This document shows positions 37,787-47,142 of a stretch of 62,133 nucleotides of DNA, one piece after another (position 1 is the first letter of the stretch; every line of letters starts with the position of its first letter). Below the pieces are notes generated by a model that was given only the letters and a program-made list of their open reading frames with translations, ran no database searches and was not told the origin of the DNA. Made by a program: the position numbers and the translations under genes. The DNA lies in assembly GCA_035547915.1 (NCBI GenBank), contig DASZTS010000041.1:1-62133 (forward strand). Direction: 5' to 3'. The stretch comes from DASSFG01 sp035547915. GTDB taxonomy: Bacteria; Planctomycetota; Planctomycetia; Pirellulales; JAICIG01.

Positions 37787-40700
37787 ATGCCATTGAAGTT
37801 GTCTGTCGCACTGTGCGTTGCCATCGCGCTCACTCTTACCCTGCCGGCAACGAATGCCGAGAGTGAGTATCCGCCGTCGTTGGTCGCGCCGACGGAGCCG
37901 TTGACACCCGAGCAGGAGCGGGCCAAGTTCCACCTCCCGCCCGGATTTGCGATCGAGTTGGTTGCCGCTGAGCCCCTGATTCATAAGCCGATGAATCTCA
38001 ATTTCGATGGGCATGGCCGGCTGTACGTGACGAGCTCGCTCGAATATCCCTTCCCGGCGAAGCCCGGGCAGCCGGCCCGCGACACGGTGCACGTGTTGTC
38101 GGACAGCGATGGCGACGGCCGGCTGGACCACGCCGCCGAGGTTGTCGGCGGGCTGAACATCCCCATCGGCGTCACGCCCGTGGCCGAGGGCCTGATCTAT
38201 TACAGCATTCCCAGGATCTTTCGCTGGCAGGGCGACGTCGAACGGCCAGACGGTCGGCCCGGCGAACTCTTGTACGGCACGTTCGGCTTCGGCGACACGC
38301 ATGGCATGGCCAACTCCTTCACGCGCTGGATCGACGGCTGGATCTATGCCTGTCACGGCTTCGCCAACACCTCCGAGGTCGAAGGGGCCGACAAGAAGGG
38401 CTTTCAGATGCAATCGGGCAACACCTTCCGGATGCGGTCCGACGGATCGCATGTCGAGCCGAACACGCGCGGTCAGGTGAACCCCTTCGGGCTGTGCTTC
38501 GATCCGTTGGGTAACCTTTACTCCGCCGATTGCCACACGATGCCCGTCTATCAGTTGCTGCGCGGAGCTTATTACGAGAGCTTTGGCAAGCCGCACGACG
38601 GACTGGGATTCGGGCCGAAGATGATCGGCCACAACCACGGCTCGACCGGCATCGCCGGCGTCGTCTACTACGCCGCCGATCATTTCCCGGTCGCCTACCG
38701 CGAGACCGTCTTCATCGGTAACCCCGTGACCGGACGGATCAATCACGACCGCCTACAGTGGCACGGCTCGTCACCCCAGGCCGTCGAGCAGGTGGATTTC
38801 TTGACGTGCGACGATCCTTGGTTCCGTCCGGTCGATCTGAAGCTCGGCCCCGACGGGGCATTGTATGTCGCCGACTTCTACAACTGCATCATCGGTCATT
38901 ATGAGGTGCCCTTGCAGCATCCGCGGCGCGATCGTGAGCGCGGCCGAATCTGGCGGATCACGTATGTCGGAGATCGGGACGCGGCGGAAACGAACCCTCG
39001 CCCCAGCGGCGACGGCAATCCCAAGCTGCCGAATGTTGCGGCACTGCCTTCGGCGTCGCTGGCCGAGCTGCTCGGACATCCCAATCTGACGGTGCGCGTG
39101 TTGGCAACGGAGGAGCTCGCCGCACGGCCCGATCTGCCAGGCAAGGAGGCATTGCTGCCGAACGATGAAGGAGAGCCGAGCGCAACGCGACGTGCTCACG
39201 GTCTCTGGCTCATCGAGCGGCGCGAGGTGGGCGGCCTTGATGGGGAGACGATCGAACGGCTACGCCAAGACCCGTCGCGGCTGGTCCGCACGCATCTGCT
39301 CAAGGCCCTGGCCGAGCGAACCGACTGGTCGGGAGGTACGCTCGATCTTGCATCGCTGGTGCGAAAGGGGCTCGACGACGCCGATGCGTTCGTTCGCCGC
39401 GCGGCAGCCGATGCACTTGGGCGCCATCCCGCCGTCGAATCGGTCGCGCCGCTGATGAATCTTTGGCGCACCACGTCCGGCGACGACACGCATCTGATTC
39501 ACGTCGTGCGAATGGCCCTGCGCGACCATCTGGCGCAGCCGGATATGTACACCAAGCTACACGCAACAACACTCGATGCCGAGGACCGCAGCCGGCTGGC
39601 AGACGTGAGCCTGGGCGTCCACACACCCGCGGCCGCCGCCTATCTGCTGGCCTTTATCGAGTCCCAGCCGGTGGGTGGCCGCACCTCCGAGTTCGTCTAT
39701 GAAATCGCCCGTTACCTGCCGGCCGAGCGGATGGCCGACGTGTACGCGTGGCTGGAGAAAAGGCCACGTGATGACGTGCGCGTGGCGCGTGACATCGTCC
39801 TCGCACTGCATCGGGCGGGACAGGCGCGCGGCATCGCCGATCCCGAGCAGTTGATACAACATGCCGTCGACCTCGCTCGGACGCTGCTGGCGAGCAACGA
39901 TGCCGGCCTGATTCAGGGCGGCGTCGAGCTGTCGCGCGAGCTGCGATTGGCGGCGTTGCACGATGCGCTGGCAGCTCTCATCGCGACGGAGGGCAGACCG
40001 ATCGAACTGCGTTCGGCGGCAATCGACGCTTGCGTGGCCAACGATGCAGCTCGCTCGATTCCCCTCTTGTCGCAGGCGCTCGGCCAGATCGAACAGTCGA
40101 CGGCCTTAAGGCAGAAAGCCGCTGCCGCCCTCGCCAACCTGCCGGAAGCAACTGCGCGGGACGCCCTAGTGGCGCAGTTGCGCACGGCATCCGATCGGCT
40201 GGCGGTCGAAATTGCCGCCGGACTGGCCGCGCGACCCGAAGGTGCCGAGGCGCTGCTCTCCGAGGTGCAGGCCGGCCGCGCTTCACCGCGCCTGCTACAA
40301 GAGCGGACCGTTGCCGAGCGTTTGCGCCGCTCGAACGTTACCAATTTGGACGAACGGTTGGCGGCACTCACCGCCAACCTACCGCCCGCCGACGAGCGCA
40401 TCAACCAACTGATTGCCACGCGCCGCAACGGTTTCGCCAAGGCTCAGTCCGACGCCGTAGCGGGCCGCCAGATATTTCAGAAGGCGTGCGCCGCCTGCCA
40501 TCGCGTCGGCGGCGAAGGTGGCAAGATCGGTCCCGATCTCGACGGCGTCGGCCTGCGCGGCGCCGATCGGTTGTTGGAGGACGTGCTCGACCCGAGTCGG
40601 AACGTCGATCAGGCGTTCCGCATCACCGTCGTCGCCACGAACGACGGGCGCTCTCTCTCCGGGCTCGTGCTGCGCGAGGAAGGAGCGGTTCTTGTGCTGG

Positions 40701-40876
40701 CCGACCAGCAAGGCAAGGAGGTCCGCCTGCCGCTCGACGAAATCGAGGAGCGGGCCATTGGTGCGCTTTCTCCCATGCCGGCCAACGTCGCCGACCTCGT
40801 GGCCGAGAGCGACTTTTATCATCTGATCGCATTCTTGCTCTCCCAGCGGCAAGCCCCGCAAAAGCTGGCGGACTGA
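37787..40876 (+). CDS. PVC-type haem-binding CxxCH protein 1 (dehydrogenase-like propeller, HEAT repeats, cytochrome c)
   Basis: 1,029 residues. The signal peptide MPLKLSVALCVAIALTLTLPATNA is followed by the TIGR02604-type N-terminal propeller (about 45-400), with FHLPPGFAIELVAAEPLI, MNLNFDGHGRLYV and GPDGALYVADFYN. HEAT-like helical repeats fill about 430-860. A C-terminal cytochrome c segment (TIGR02603 type) has KACAACHRVGG, placing the haem-binding Cys901, Cys904 and His905, followed by GGKIGPDLDGVGLRG and DPSRNVDQAF. It is predicted to be a secreted or periplasmic electron-transfer oxidoreductase of unknown substrate. It heads the gene row with the PSD1/DUF1549 and DUF1501 proteins, a classic planctomycete grouping. 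Confidence 0.92.
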   Translation: MPLKLSVALCVAIALTLTLPATNAESEYPPSLVAPTEPLTPEQERAKFHLPPGFAIELVAAEPLIHKPMNLNFDGHGRLYVTSSLEYPFPAKPGQPARDTVHVLSDSDGDGRLDHAAEVVGGLNIPIGVTPVAEGLIYYSIPRIFRWQGDVERPDGRPGELLYGTFGFGDTHGMANSFTRWIDGWIYACHGFANTSEVEGADKKGFQMQSGNTFRMRSDGSHVEPNTRGQVNPFGLCFDPLGNLYSADCHTMPVYQLLRGAYYESFGKPHDGLGFGPKMIGHNHGSTGIAGVVYYAADHFPVAYRETVFIGNPVTGRINHDRLQWHGSSPQAVEQVDFLTCDDPWFRPVDLKLGPDGALYVADFYNCIIGHYEVPLQHPRRDRERGRIWRITYVGDRDAAETNPRPSGDGNPKLPNVAALPSASLAELLGHPNLTVRVLATEELAARPDLPGKEALLPNDEGEPSATRRAHGLWLIERREVGGLDGETIERLRQDPSRLVRTHLLKALAERTDWSGGTLDLASLVRKGLDDADAFVRRAAADALGRHPAVESVAPLMNLWRTTSGDDTHLIHVVRMALRDHLAQPDMYTKLHATTLDAEDRSRLADVSLGVHTPAAAAYLLAFIESQPVGGRTSEFVYEIARYLPAERMADVYAWLEKRPRDDVRVARDIVLALHRAGQARGIADPEQLIQHAVDLARTLLASNDAGLIQGGVELSRELRLAALHDALAALIATEGRPIELRSAAIDACVANDAARSIPLLSQALGQIEQSTALRQKAAAALANLPEATARDALVAQLRTASDRLAVEIAAGLAARPEGAEALLSEVQAGRASPRLLQERTVAERLRRSNVTNLDERLAALTANLPPADERINQLIATRRNGFAKAQSDAVAGRQIFQKACAACHRVGGEGGKIGPDLDGVGLRGADRLLEDVLDPSRNVDQAFRITVVATNDGRSLSGLVLREEGAVLVLADQQGKEVRLPLDEIEERAIGALSPMPANVADLVAESDFYHLIAFLLSQRQAPQKLAD

Positions 40877-41012
40877 TCCGCGTGCGCAATCCGGCGACAT
40901 GCTTGGCATTGACCGCTTTTGGTTAGTCGGCGGCGACCAGACCTCGCTTTTGGTAATCGATGCCCAGCGGTTACAATACTTGCTCACAGGCCCACCGCTG
41001 GTAAAGACTGGG

Positions 41013-43280
41013 ATGCCAAAATCGGTGACTGGAATTGGGCACATCGCGTTCACGTTTTGTCTGTGCGTCGCGGCGGCGCAAGCCGATGATCGGGAAGGTC
41101 ACTCGCGGGACCCGGTAAACTATCTGCGCGACATCAAGCCGCTGTTGCGTAGCCGTTGCGTCGCTTGTCACGGGCCGATCAAACAGGAAGCGGGCCTCAG
41201 ACTCGACGCCGCCAAGTTGGTGGTGGCCGGCGGCGATGAGGGTGCGATCGTCGTGCCCGGCAAAAGTGATGACAGCCGGTTGATTCGACGTGTCAGCGCG
41301 GATGACGCGGAGAGAATGCCGCCCAAGGGCGCGGCCCTAACGCAACGCGAAATCGCTCTGCTGAGGACATGGATCGACGCTGGCGCGCCGGCCCCTGCCG
41401 ACGAGACGGCCGCTCCCTCGCCAAGGGAACATTGGGCCTTCCAGCCCATTCGACCTCCAACGGTTCCCGACGTCCAGGATCGCGATTGGGTGTGCAACGT
41501 GATCGACCGGTTCGTGCTTGCCAGACTGGAAGCCCGTGGCTGGCGGCCCAACCCGCGGGCTTCGAGAGAGACGTTGCTCCGACGCCTCTATCTCGACCTC
41601 ATCGGCCTGCCCCCGACACCCGCCGAGCAGGACAAGCACTGGCAGACGACCGAACCGGATGCCTACGAGCGCCTCGTTGACCAACTCCTTCATCATCCGG
41701 CATACGGCGAACGCTATGCGCGACATTGGCTAGACGTGGTGCGCTATGCCGATTCCAACGGTTACGAGCGCGACGCCGCCAAGCCCGAAGTCTGGCGATA
41801 CCGCGACTACGTAATCCGCGCCTTCAACGCCGATTTGCCGTTCGATCGTTTTGCCGTCGAACAGATCGCCGGCGATGAGTTGGACGACGGAGATGCCGCT
41901 GCGATCGTGGCCACCGGGTTTAATCGGCTCGGGCCATGGGACGACGAGCCTGCCGACGTGGCTGCCGATCGATTCGAGCAACTCGACGACATCGTCAGCA
42001 GCACCTGCCAGGCGTTCCTCGGAATGACGATGGGTTGTGCACGTTGTCACGATCATAAGTTCGATCCGCTCTCTCAGCGCGACTATTACAGCCTGGTTGC
42101 GGTCTTCGGTCTGCTCAAGCGTCCGCAGTCGGGGCGAACCGAATTGACCTTGCCCATCGCCAAGCCTGCTGATCGACAGCGGATGACCGATGAGCAAAAA
42201 AAGGGATCGCCGCAGGGGTATTTCTTTGAGGAAATTGCATCGGCGCTCCCTATCCACGTTCTGGTCCGAGGCGACCCCCATCAACCCGCTGACGAGGTTG
42301 TGCCGGCGGTCCCGACGGCCCTGACAAGCGAGCCTCCGAAGTTTCTGCCGCCGAGCGAATTCACGTCGCGTCGGCGCTTGTCGCTGGCGCGCTGGCTTGT
42401 TGCAAACGAAAATCCGCTGACCGCCCGTGTCATCGTCAATCGTGTATGGCAGTGGCATTTCGGTGAAGGACTCGTGCGGACGCCGAACGACTTCGGCTTG
42501 AACGGCGAGCAGCCCACGCATCGCGATCTGCTCGACTACCTGGCTTGGTGGTTTGTCCACGAGGCCGGTTGGTCGTTCAAGAAGCTGCACTACTTGATCC
42601 TCAGCAGCAACACTTACCGACAGAGCCATCGAAACCGTGAAGAGTACGCGGCGACCGATCCCGAGAACCGCGCGTTATGGAAACGGTCGCTGGCGCGGCT
42701 CGAAGTGGAACCGATCCGCGACAGCATGCTGGCCGTGAGCGGACAGCTCGATCGGAGGATGTATGGCCCGCCCATGTATCCGCACATTCCACGAGAAGCG
42801 CTTGAGAGCCACGCGGATAAGACGTCGATCTGGCCGGCCCATGACGAACGGTCGGCGGCACGTCGGACAGTATATGCCTTCGCGAAACGGTCGCTCGTGG
42901 TGCCCATGCTGGAGGTTCTCGATTTCTGCGACACCACCCGGTCGTCGCCTAAGCGTCGTGTCACCACCGTCCCCACGCAGGCGCTTACCCTCTACAACAG
43001 CCAATTCAGTATGCAGCAGGCCGCCCATTTCGCGCGGCGTTTGCAGTCGGAGGCGGGTAACGATCTCGCCGCGCAGATCGAGCTGTTATGGCGATTGGCC
43101 CTTTGTCGGCGGCCCACCGCCGAGGAAGTTGCCACGATGCGGCAATTCGTAGCCGACGAGATCGAACATCTGCGATCCGAGTCGGACGGCCCTCGGAGCG
43201 AGGCGGATCTCGACGAGGCGGCTCGTGTACAGTTATGCCGCGTAGTATTCAGCCTCAACGAATTCGTTTACCCAGACTGA
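41013..43280 (+). CDS. Planctomycete cytochrome c (PSD1)/DUF1549/DUF1553 protein
   Basis: 755 residues from ATG 41013; the frame opens at 40899, but a signal peptide (GHIAFTFCLCVAAAQA) fits this later start. A haem motif RCVACHGP (Cys49, Cys52, His53) lies in the PSCyt1 domain, which continues with RMPPKGAALT. DUF1549 follows (FVLARLEARGWRPNP, RRLYLDLIGLPPTP, RHWLDVVRYADSNGYERD, GCARCHDHKFDPL) and then DUF1553 (LARWLVANENPLTARVIVNR, FGEGLVRTPNDFG, VPTQALTLYNSQF). The GCARCHDH stretch is a second CxxCH in the DUF1549 domain. It lies 136 bp after CxxCH protein 1 and 8 bp before the DUF1501 gene. Proposed roles in the literature centre on polysaccharide-related metabolism; the reaction is unknown. 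Confidence 0.93.
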   Translation: MPKSVTGIGHIAFTFCLCVAAAQADDREGHSRDPVNYLRDIKPLLRSRCVACHGPIKQEAGLRLDAAKLVVAGGDEGAIVVPGKSDDSRLIRRVSADDAERMPPKGAALTQREIALLRTWIDAGAPAPADETAAPSPREHWAFQPIRPPTVPDVQDRDWVCNVIDRFVLARLEARGWRPNPRASRETLLRRLYLDLIGLPPTPAEQDKHWQTTEPDAYERLVDQLLHHPAYGERYARHWLDVVRYADSNGYERDAAKPEVWRYRDYVIRAFNADLPFDRFAVEQIAGDELDDGDAAAIVATGFNRLGPWDDEPADVAADRFEQLDDIVSSTCQAFLGMTMGCARCHDHKFDPLSQRDYYSLVAVFGLLKRPQSGRTELTLPIAKPADRQRMTDEQKKGSPQGYFFEEIASALPIHVLVRGDPHQPADEVVPAVPTALTSEPPKFLPPSEFTSRRRLSLARWLVANENPLTARVIVNRVWQWHFGEGLVRTPNDFGLNGEQPTHRDLLDYLAWWFVHEAGWSFKKLHYLILSSNTYRQSHRNREEYAATDPENRALWKRSLARLEVEPIRDSMLAVSGQLDRRMYGPPMYPHIPREALESHADKTSIWPAHDERSAARRTVYAFAKRSLVVPMLEVLDFCDTTRSSPKRRVTTVPTQALTLYNSQFSMQQAAHFARRLQSEAGNDLAAQIELLWRLALCRRPTAEEVATMRQFVADEIEHLRSESDGPRSEADLDEAARVQLCRVVFSLNEFVYPD

Positions 43281-43288
43281 GATCGGCG

Positions 43289-44734
43289 ATGAAGATCGGT
43301 TCGCGTTTCGCCCAGAACTGCACGCCATGTGGACGCACGCGCCGCGAGTTTCTCTGGCAGGTAGGCGGCGGGTTCGCCGGTCTGGCATTATGCGATTTGT
43401 TGTCGCGCGACGGCGCCTTGGCCGGCGACGTGACGAAACGACAGCCGCATTTCGCAGCCAAGGCGAAACACGTGGTGTTCCTGTTCATGAACGGTGGCCC
43501 TAGTCAGGTAGACACGTTCGATCCGAAGCCGACTCTGGAGAAGCTTCACGGCCAGAGTTACTCCGGTCCGTTGGCCGTCGGTTCCAATGGTCGCCCGATC
43601 GGCCGCTTGACGAAAAGCGTATTCCCCTTTCGGCAGTATGGCGAAAGCGGACTTCCGATCAGCAGCCTTTTCCCGCACCTCTCTCGCCATGCGGACGAAC
43701 TGTGTGTCGTCCGTTCTATGTACACCGATACGGCGGCGCACGCTTCGGGCTGTCTGCAGATGAACACGGGCAGTGTCGTCATTGGCAAGCCAGCACTGGG
43801 AAGCTGGCTGAGCTATGGGCTGGGCACAGAGAATGAGAATCTGCCGAGCTTCGTTGTGATGACGGACCCACGAGGCGGTCCGATCGGCAGCGCCTCGAAC
43901 TGGTCTGGCGGATACATGCCGGCGAGCTACCAAGGAACGCTTTTCCGCAGTGGCGGCTCACCATTGTTGGATCTTGCCTCACCCACCGGCACGAGCGACG
44001 CAACCCAGCGCCACGGGCTTGACCTGTTGAAGACGCTCAACGAGCAGCATCTGATCGAACATCCGCTCGAGTCGGAACTGAAGTCTCGAATCGAATCGTA
44101 CGAACTGGCGTTCCGTATGCAGACCGCCGCCGCGGAGGCGGTGGCTCTCGAGCAAGAAGCACCGGCAACGTTGGAAATGTACGGCGTCGATCAGAAAGAA
44201 ACCAGCGATTTCGGCCGAAAGTGCCTGATCTCTCGGCGACTGATCGAGCGCGGCGTGCGATTCATTCAGCTCTATTCCGGCGGCGGCCACATTGAGGACA
44301 CCTGGGACGGCCACAACGACTGCGTCACCAACCACAGGGTGCATGCGAAGGAGACCGACCAACCCATCGCAGCACTGATTACCGACCTCAAGCGCACGGG
44401 GCTCTGGGACGAAACGCTTCTGGTCTGGGGCGGGGAATTCGGTAGGACGCCGACCAGCGAAGGACTCGATAAGCCGGGCCGAGACCACGACTGGCACGGC
44501 TTCACGATGTGGCTCGCCGGTGCCGGTGTTCGGGGTGGACAGAGCATCGGTTCAACCGACGAAATCGGCTTCGCCGCGGTCGAGAACCGCTATCATGTGC
44601 GCGATTTGCACGCGACCATCTTGCACTTGTTGGGGCTCGACCATCGGCTCTTGACGTTCTTCCACCAAGGTCTGGATCAACGTCTCACCGGCATCGATCA
44701 CGAGGCCCAACTCATTCAGCAGGCCTTGGCCTGA
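43289..44734 (+). CDS. DUF1501 protein (sulfatase-like fold), Tat-exported
   Basis: 481 residues from ATG 43289. The frame is open 67 codons further upstream, overlapping the previous gene, but those residues are not family-like. The N-terminus has RTRREFLWQ followed by a hydrophobic GGGFAGLALCDLL, a twin-arginine-type signal. The DUF1501 body includes KHVVFLFMNGGPSQVDTFDP, the FPHLSRHADELCVVRSM region, FIQLYSGGGHIEDTWDGHND and LLVWGGEFGRTPTSEG, ending with DLHATILHLLGLDH. It starts 8 bp after the PSD1/DUF1553 stop, so the two are translationally coupled or at least cotranscribed; these two families almost always occur together in planctomycetes. Its 3' end overlaps the convergent amine oxidase by 19 bp. 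Confidence 0.93.
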   Translation: MKIGSRFAQNCTPCGRTRREFLWQVGGGFAGLALCDLLSRDGALAGDVTKRQPHFAAKAKHVVFLFMNGGPSQVDTFDPKPTLEKLHGQSYSGPLAVGSNGRPIGRLTKSVFPFRQYGESGLPISSLFPHLSRHADELCVVRSMYTDTAAHASGCLQMNTGSVVIGKPALGSWLSYGLGTENENLPSFVVMTDPRGGPIGSASNWSGGYMPASYQGTLFRSGGSPLLDLASPTGTSDATQRHGLDLLKTLNEQHLIEHPLESELKSRIESYELAFRMQTAAAEAVALEQEAPATLEMYGVDQKETSDFGRKCLISRRLIERGVRFIQLYSGGGHIEDTWDGHNDCVTNHRVHAKETDQPIAALITDLKRTGLWDETLLVWGGEFGRTPTSEGLDKPGRDHDWHGFTMWLAGAGVRGGQSIGSTDEIGFAAVENRYHVRDLHATILHLLGLDHRLLTFFHQGLDQRLTGIDHEAQLIQQALA

Positions 44735-46050
44735 GCCTGTATGGCTCGCAATACTTCTTCCGCTGCCCGATAGCCGCTGGCGATCGCGCCAGAAACGGTA
44801 CCCATCCGGCGGCTGTCCGTCGCCTCGCCGGCAAAGAAGAGCGTATCGTCGACGGGCGCGGCAAGCTTATCAGGTGCATCGAGCGCATCGACGGGCACAT
44901 ACGCATAAGCGCCCCGGCTGAATGGATCGGCCCGCCAATCGAAGACATGCGAATCGACCAGCAGCCTGTCCAATTCGTCCCGTGACATCGGGAACAGTTT
45001 GGAGAGCGTCTCCAAGCCGACCGAAAGAATCTGGGATTCGGTCATGCCTTCCAATGCCTTTGTCTGAGCGCCGCCGGACCAACCCGTCAACACCGCCGAC
45101 GGCAATGGGTTCGTTGTCCACCACGTGACGATCGGCTGGCCGGGCGCGTGCAGAAAGACAAGCTCGCGACGGTCTCGTTCCCAAAACGGCTCACGGAATC
45201 GCAACACCAACTTTACGACCGGCCCCATGCGTAGGCGGTTCCACGCTGCGCGCTTTTCCGCCAGGTCGGGCGAGAACTCAACGGCACCGAACGAGCCTGG
45301 TGCGAGTTGAAGGATGCCGAGCGGCAATGCGACGACCAGGCGAGGGGCGACCAACGGCGGACTGGCTTGGCCGTCGGCAGGAGAAGCTTGTAATTCGACA
45401 CGGTTCCGTCGCCAGCTTATCTTGCGAGCAGCCGTGCCGAGGTGGATCTGGGTCGTCACCGGATTCAAACCAGCAGCAAGCCACTCGACTACTTGGCCAT
45501 ACCCTTCGCTGAACCGAAAAGATGTTTCATCCGTGATCGCCTGGACAGACTGAGCGAGCCAGCGGGTACTGATCGTTTCTTTATCGGCCGCGTTGAACCC
45601 TTCCACATAGGCCACCGCTTGAGCTTGGGCGGCCGATGAGATGTCGCTGCAGTGCCGTTCGAGGAAGTCGGCGAACGACAAGTCGCTCCCCTGCAAAACT
45701 TTGAGCCGTGAGAATATCTCTTCCCACTCTCCGCCCTGGTCGGCCGTCTGAAGTCCAGTCCCGACAAAGGTCTCGTGACGCTCGGGGATTTCATGTGCAG
45801 CGAGGCCTGCCGCGCCAACGATCGACCAGGTCTCCTCCGACTCGCCATGGATGAATTCTGCGCCGGCTTCGATCGGAATCGGGCAACCCGGTGGGCGGAG
45901 CGTATGGATACGACCGCCAATTCTGTTTCGGCCTTCGACGATCGTGACGCGGAGTTGCGCTGCTGCCAGTCGCCGTGCGGCCGCCAGACCCGCTACACCC
46001 GCGCCGACCACGATGACATCGCTGCTGATCTCGCCACCTGTCTTAGCCAT
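44716..46050 (-). CDS. Flavin-dependent amine oxidase (FAD/NAD(P)-binding)
   Basis: 444 residues. The N-terminal Rossmann motif is VVGAGVAGLAAARRL (GxGxxG at 16-21), with the FAD ribose-binding Glu in TIVEGRNRIGGRI. GAEFIHG is the substrate-domain start seen in monoamine and polyamine oxidases. The C-terminal FAD motif is LFFAGEATDSRRMGTVSGAIASGYRAA. It would oxidise an amine to an imine with H2O2 production; the substrate is not predictable. No signal peptide is seen, so it is cytoplasmic. Convergent with the DUF1501 gene (19-bp overlap) and divergent from the methyltransferase gene 104 bp away. Confidence 0.92.
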   Translation of the reverse strand: MAKTGGEISSDVIVVGAGVAGLAAARRLAAAQLRVTIVEGRNRIGGRIHTLRPPGCPIPIEAGAEFIHGESEETWSIVGAAGLAAHEIPERHETFVGTGLQTADQGGEWEEIFSRLKVLQGSDLSFADFLERHCSDISSAAQAQAVAYVEGFNAADKETISTRWLAQSVQAITDETSFRFSEGYGQVVEWLAAGLNPVTTQIHLGTAARKISWRRNRVELQASPADGQASPPLVAPRLVVALPLGILQLAPGSFGAVEFSPDLAEKRAAWNRLRMGPVVKLVLRFREPFWERDRRELVFLHAPGQPIVTWWTTNPLPSAVLTGWSGGAQTKALEGMTESQILSVGLETLSKLFPMSRDELDRLLVDSHVFDWRADPFSRGAYAYVPVDALDAPDKLAAPVDDTLFFAGEATDSRRMGTVSGAIASGYRAAEEVLRAIQAQAKAC

Positions 46051-46154
46051 GCCACATTATATGCTTGGGGTTGTCGGGGCTTCGTCGATTGCCTCAATGA
46101 ATTCGGTTTGCCGGTAGAATCGTTTGGGGAATAAAACGTAACGGAAAAATACGG

Positions 46155-47027
46155 ATGCAGAAAATCATGAGCAGGGATAAGCAGGCGGTGGCGCCCGACA
46201 ACACGGCAGTGCGGACCGCGTTGTGGCGGGCGCTGCACACCGAAGTCGATTCACCGCCGCACGTATTCGATGACCGAGTTGGTATCCAGTTGGCGGCGCC
46301 CGACGACGCATGGCGCGATCGTCCGGATATGAGTCCGTTCACACGGCCCTTCCGCGCTTCGATCGTAGCTCGCGCGCGCTTCGTCGAAGATTTCGTCGAA
46401 GAGCAAGTTGCCCGCGGCGTCGGGCAGTACGTCATCCTTGGAGCGGGCCTCGATACGTTTGCCCAGCGTCACCCCGAGCTCGCTTCCCGGCTCGACGTGT
46501 TTGAAATCGATCAGCCGGGCCCTCAGGAATGGAAACGTCAGCGCCTCGTCGACATCGGATTCGACCTTCCGTCGTTCCTACGGCTCGTGCCGGTCGATTT
46601 CGAGGCCGGCGACGCTTGGTGGGCGCGGCTGGCGGCATCGGGCTTCGACACCACGCGGCCCGCGGTCGTGGCGTCTACCGGAGTCAGTATGTACCTCACC
46701 AAGGACGCGATCACGGCAACGCTCCGCCAGGTCGCGGCGCTGGCACCCGGCTCGTCGTTGGCCATGTCGTTCCTGCTTCCCATCGAAATGGCAGACCCGG
46801 AGGTGCGTGTCGGCATGGAGCGAGCGGTGGAGGGAGCGCGAGCAAGTGGGACTCCTTTCCTTAGTTTCTTCATGCCGGCGGAGATCCTCGCGCTGGCCCG
46901 CGACTCCGGATTTCGAGACGTTTGGCACGTGTCGGCATCCGATCTGGCGCAGCTCTATTTCGCCGGCAGGACGGATGGTCTACGCCCGCCCAACAACTCT
47001 GAGGAATTTCTGCTAGCGACAACTTAA
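46155..47027 (+). CDS. SAM-dependent methyltransferase, LCM/TIGR00027-like family
   Basis: 290 residues; a second ATG four codons in (46167) is an equally possible start. The family pattern is clear: TALWRALHTEVDSPPHVFDD at the N-terminus, RARFVEDFVEEQVARGV, the SAM-binding VILGAGLDTFAQRHPELA, then DVFEIDQPGPQEWKRQRL and a late STGVSMYLTKDA. These belong to the class I methyltransferases related to leucine carboxyl methyltransferase; bacterial members are usually of unknown substrate, some acting on small molecules. Divergent from the amine oxidase and followed 115 bp later by an MFS exporter, but nothing proves that the three share a pathway. Confidence 0.9.
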   Translation: MQKIMSRDKQAVAPDNTAVRTALWRALHTEVDSPPHVFDDRVGIQLAAPDDAWRDRPDMSPFTRPFRASIVARARFVEDFVEEQVARGVGQYVILGAGLDTFAQRHPELASRLDVFEIDQPGPQEWKRQRLVDIGFDLPSFLRLVPVDFEAGDAWWARLAASGFDTTRPAVVASTGVSMYLTKDAITATLRQVAALAPGSSLAMSFLLPIEMADPEVRVGMERAVEGARASGTPFLSFFMPAEILALARDSGFRDVWHVSASDLAQLYFAGRTDGLRPPNNSEEFLLATT

Positions 47028-47142
47028 CGCGAGACCCTACCTAAAAAGTTTAAGCCCAATCAAACGGGATAAATCAGGGCGGCGATCGGTGCGGGAATTG
47101 CTACGGCGTCGGTAGACAACGAAGCCTCGATCGGATCGATAC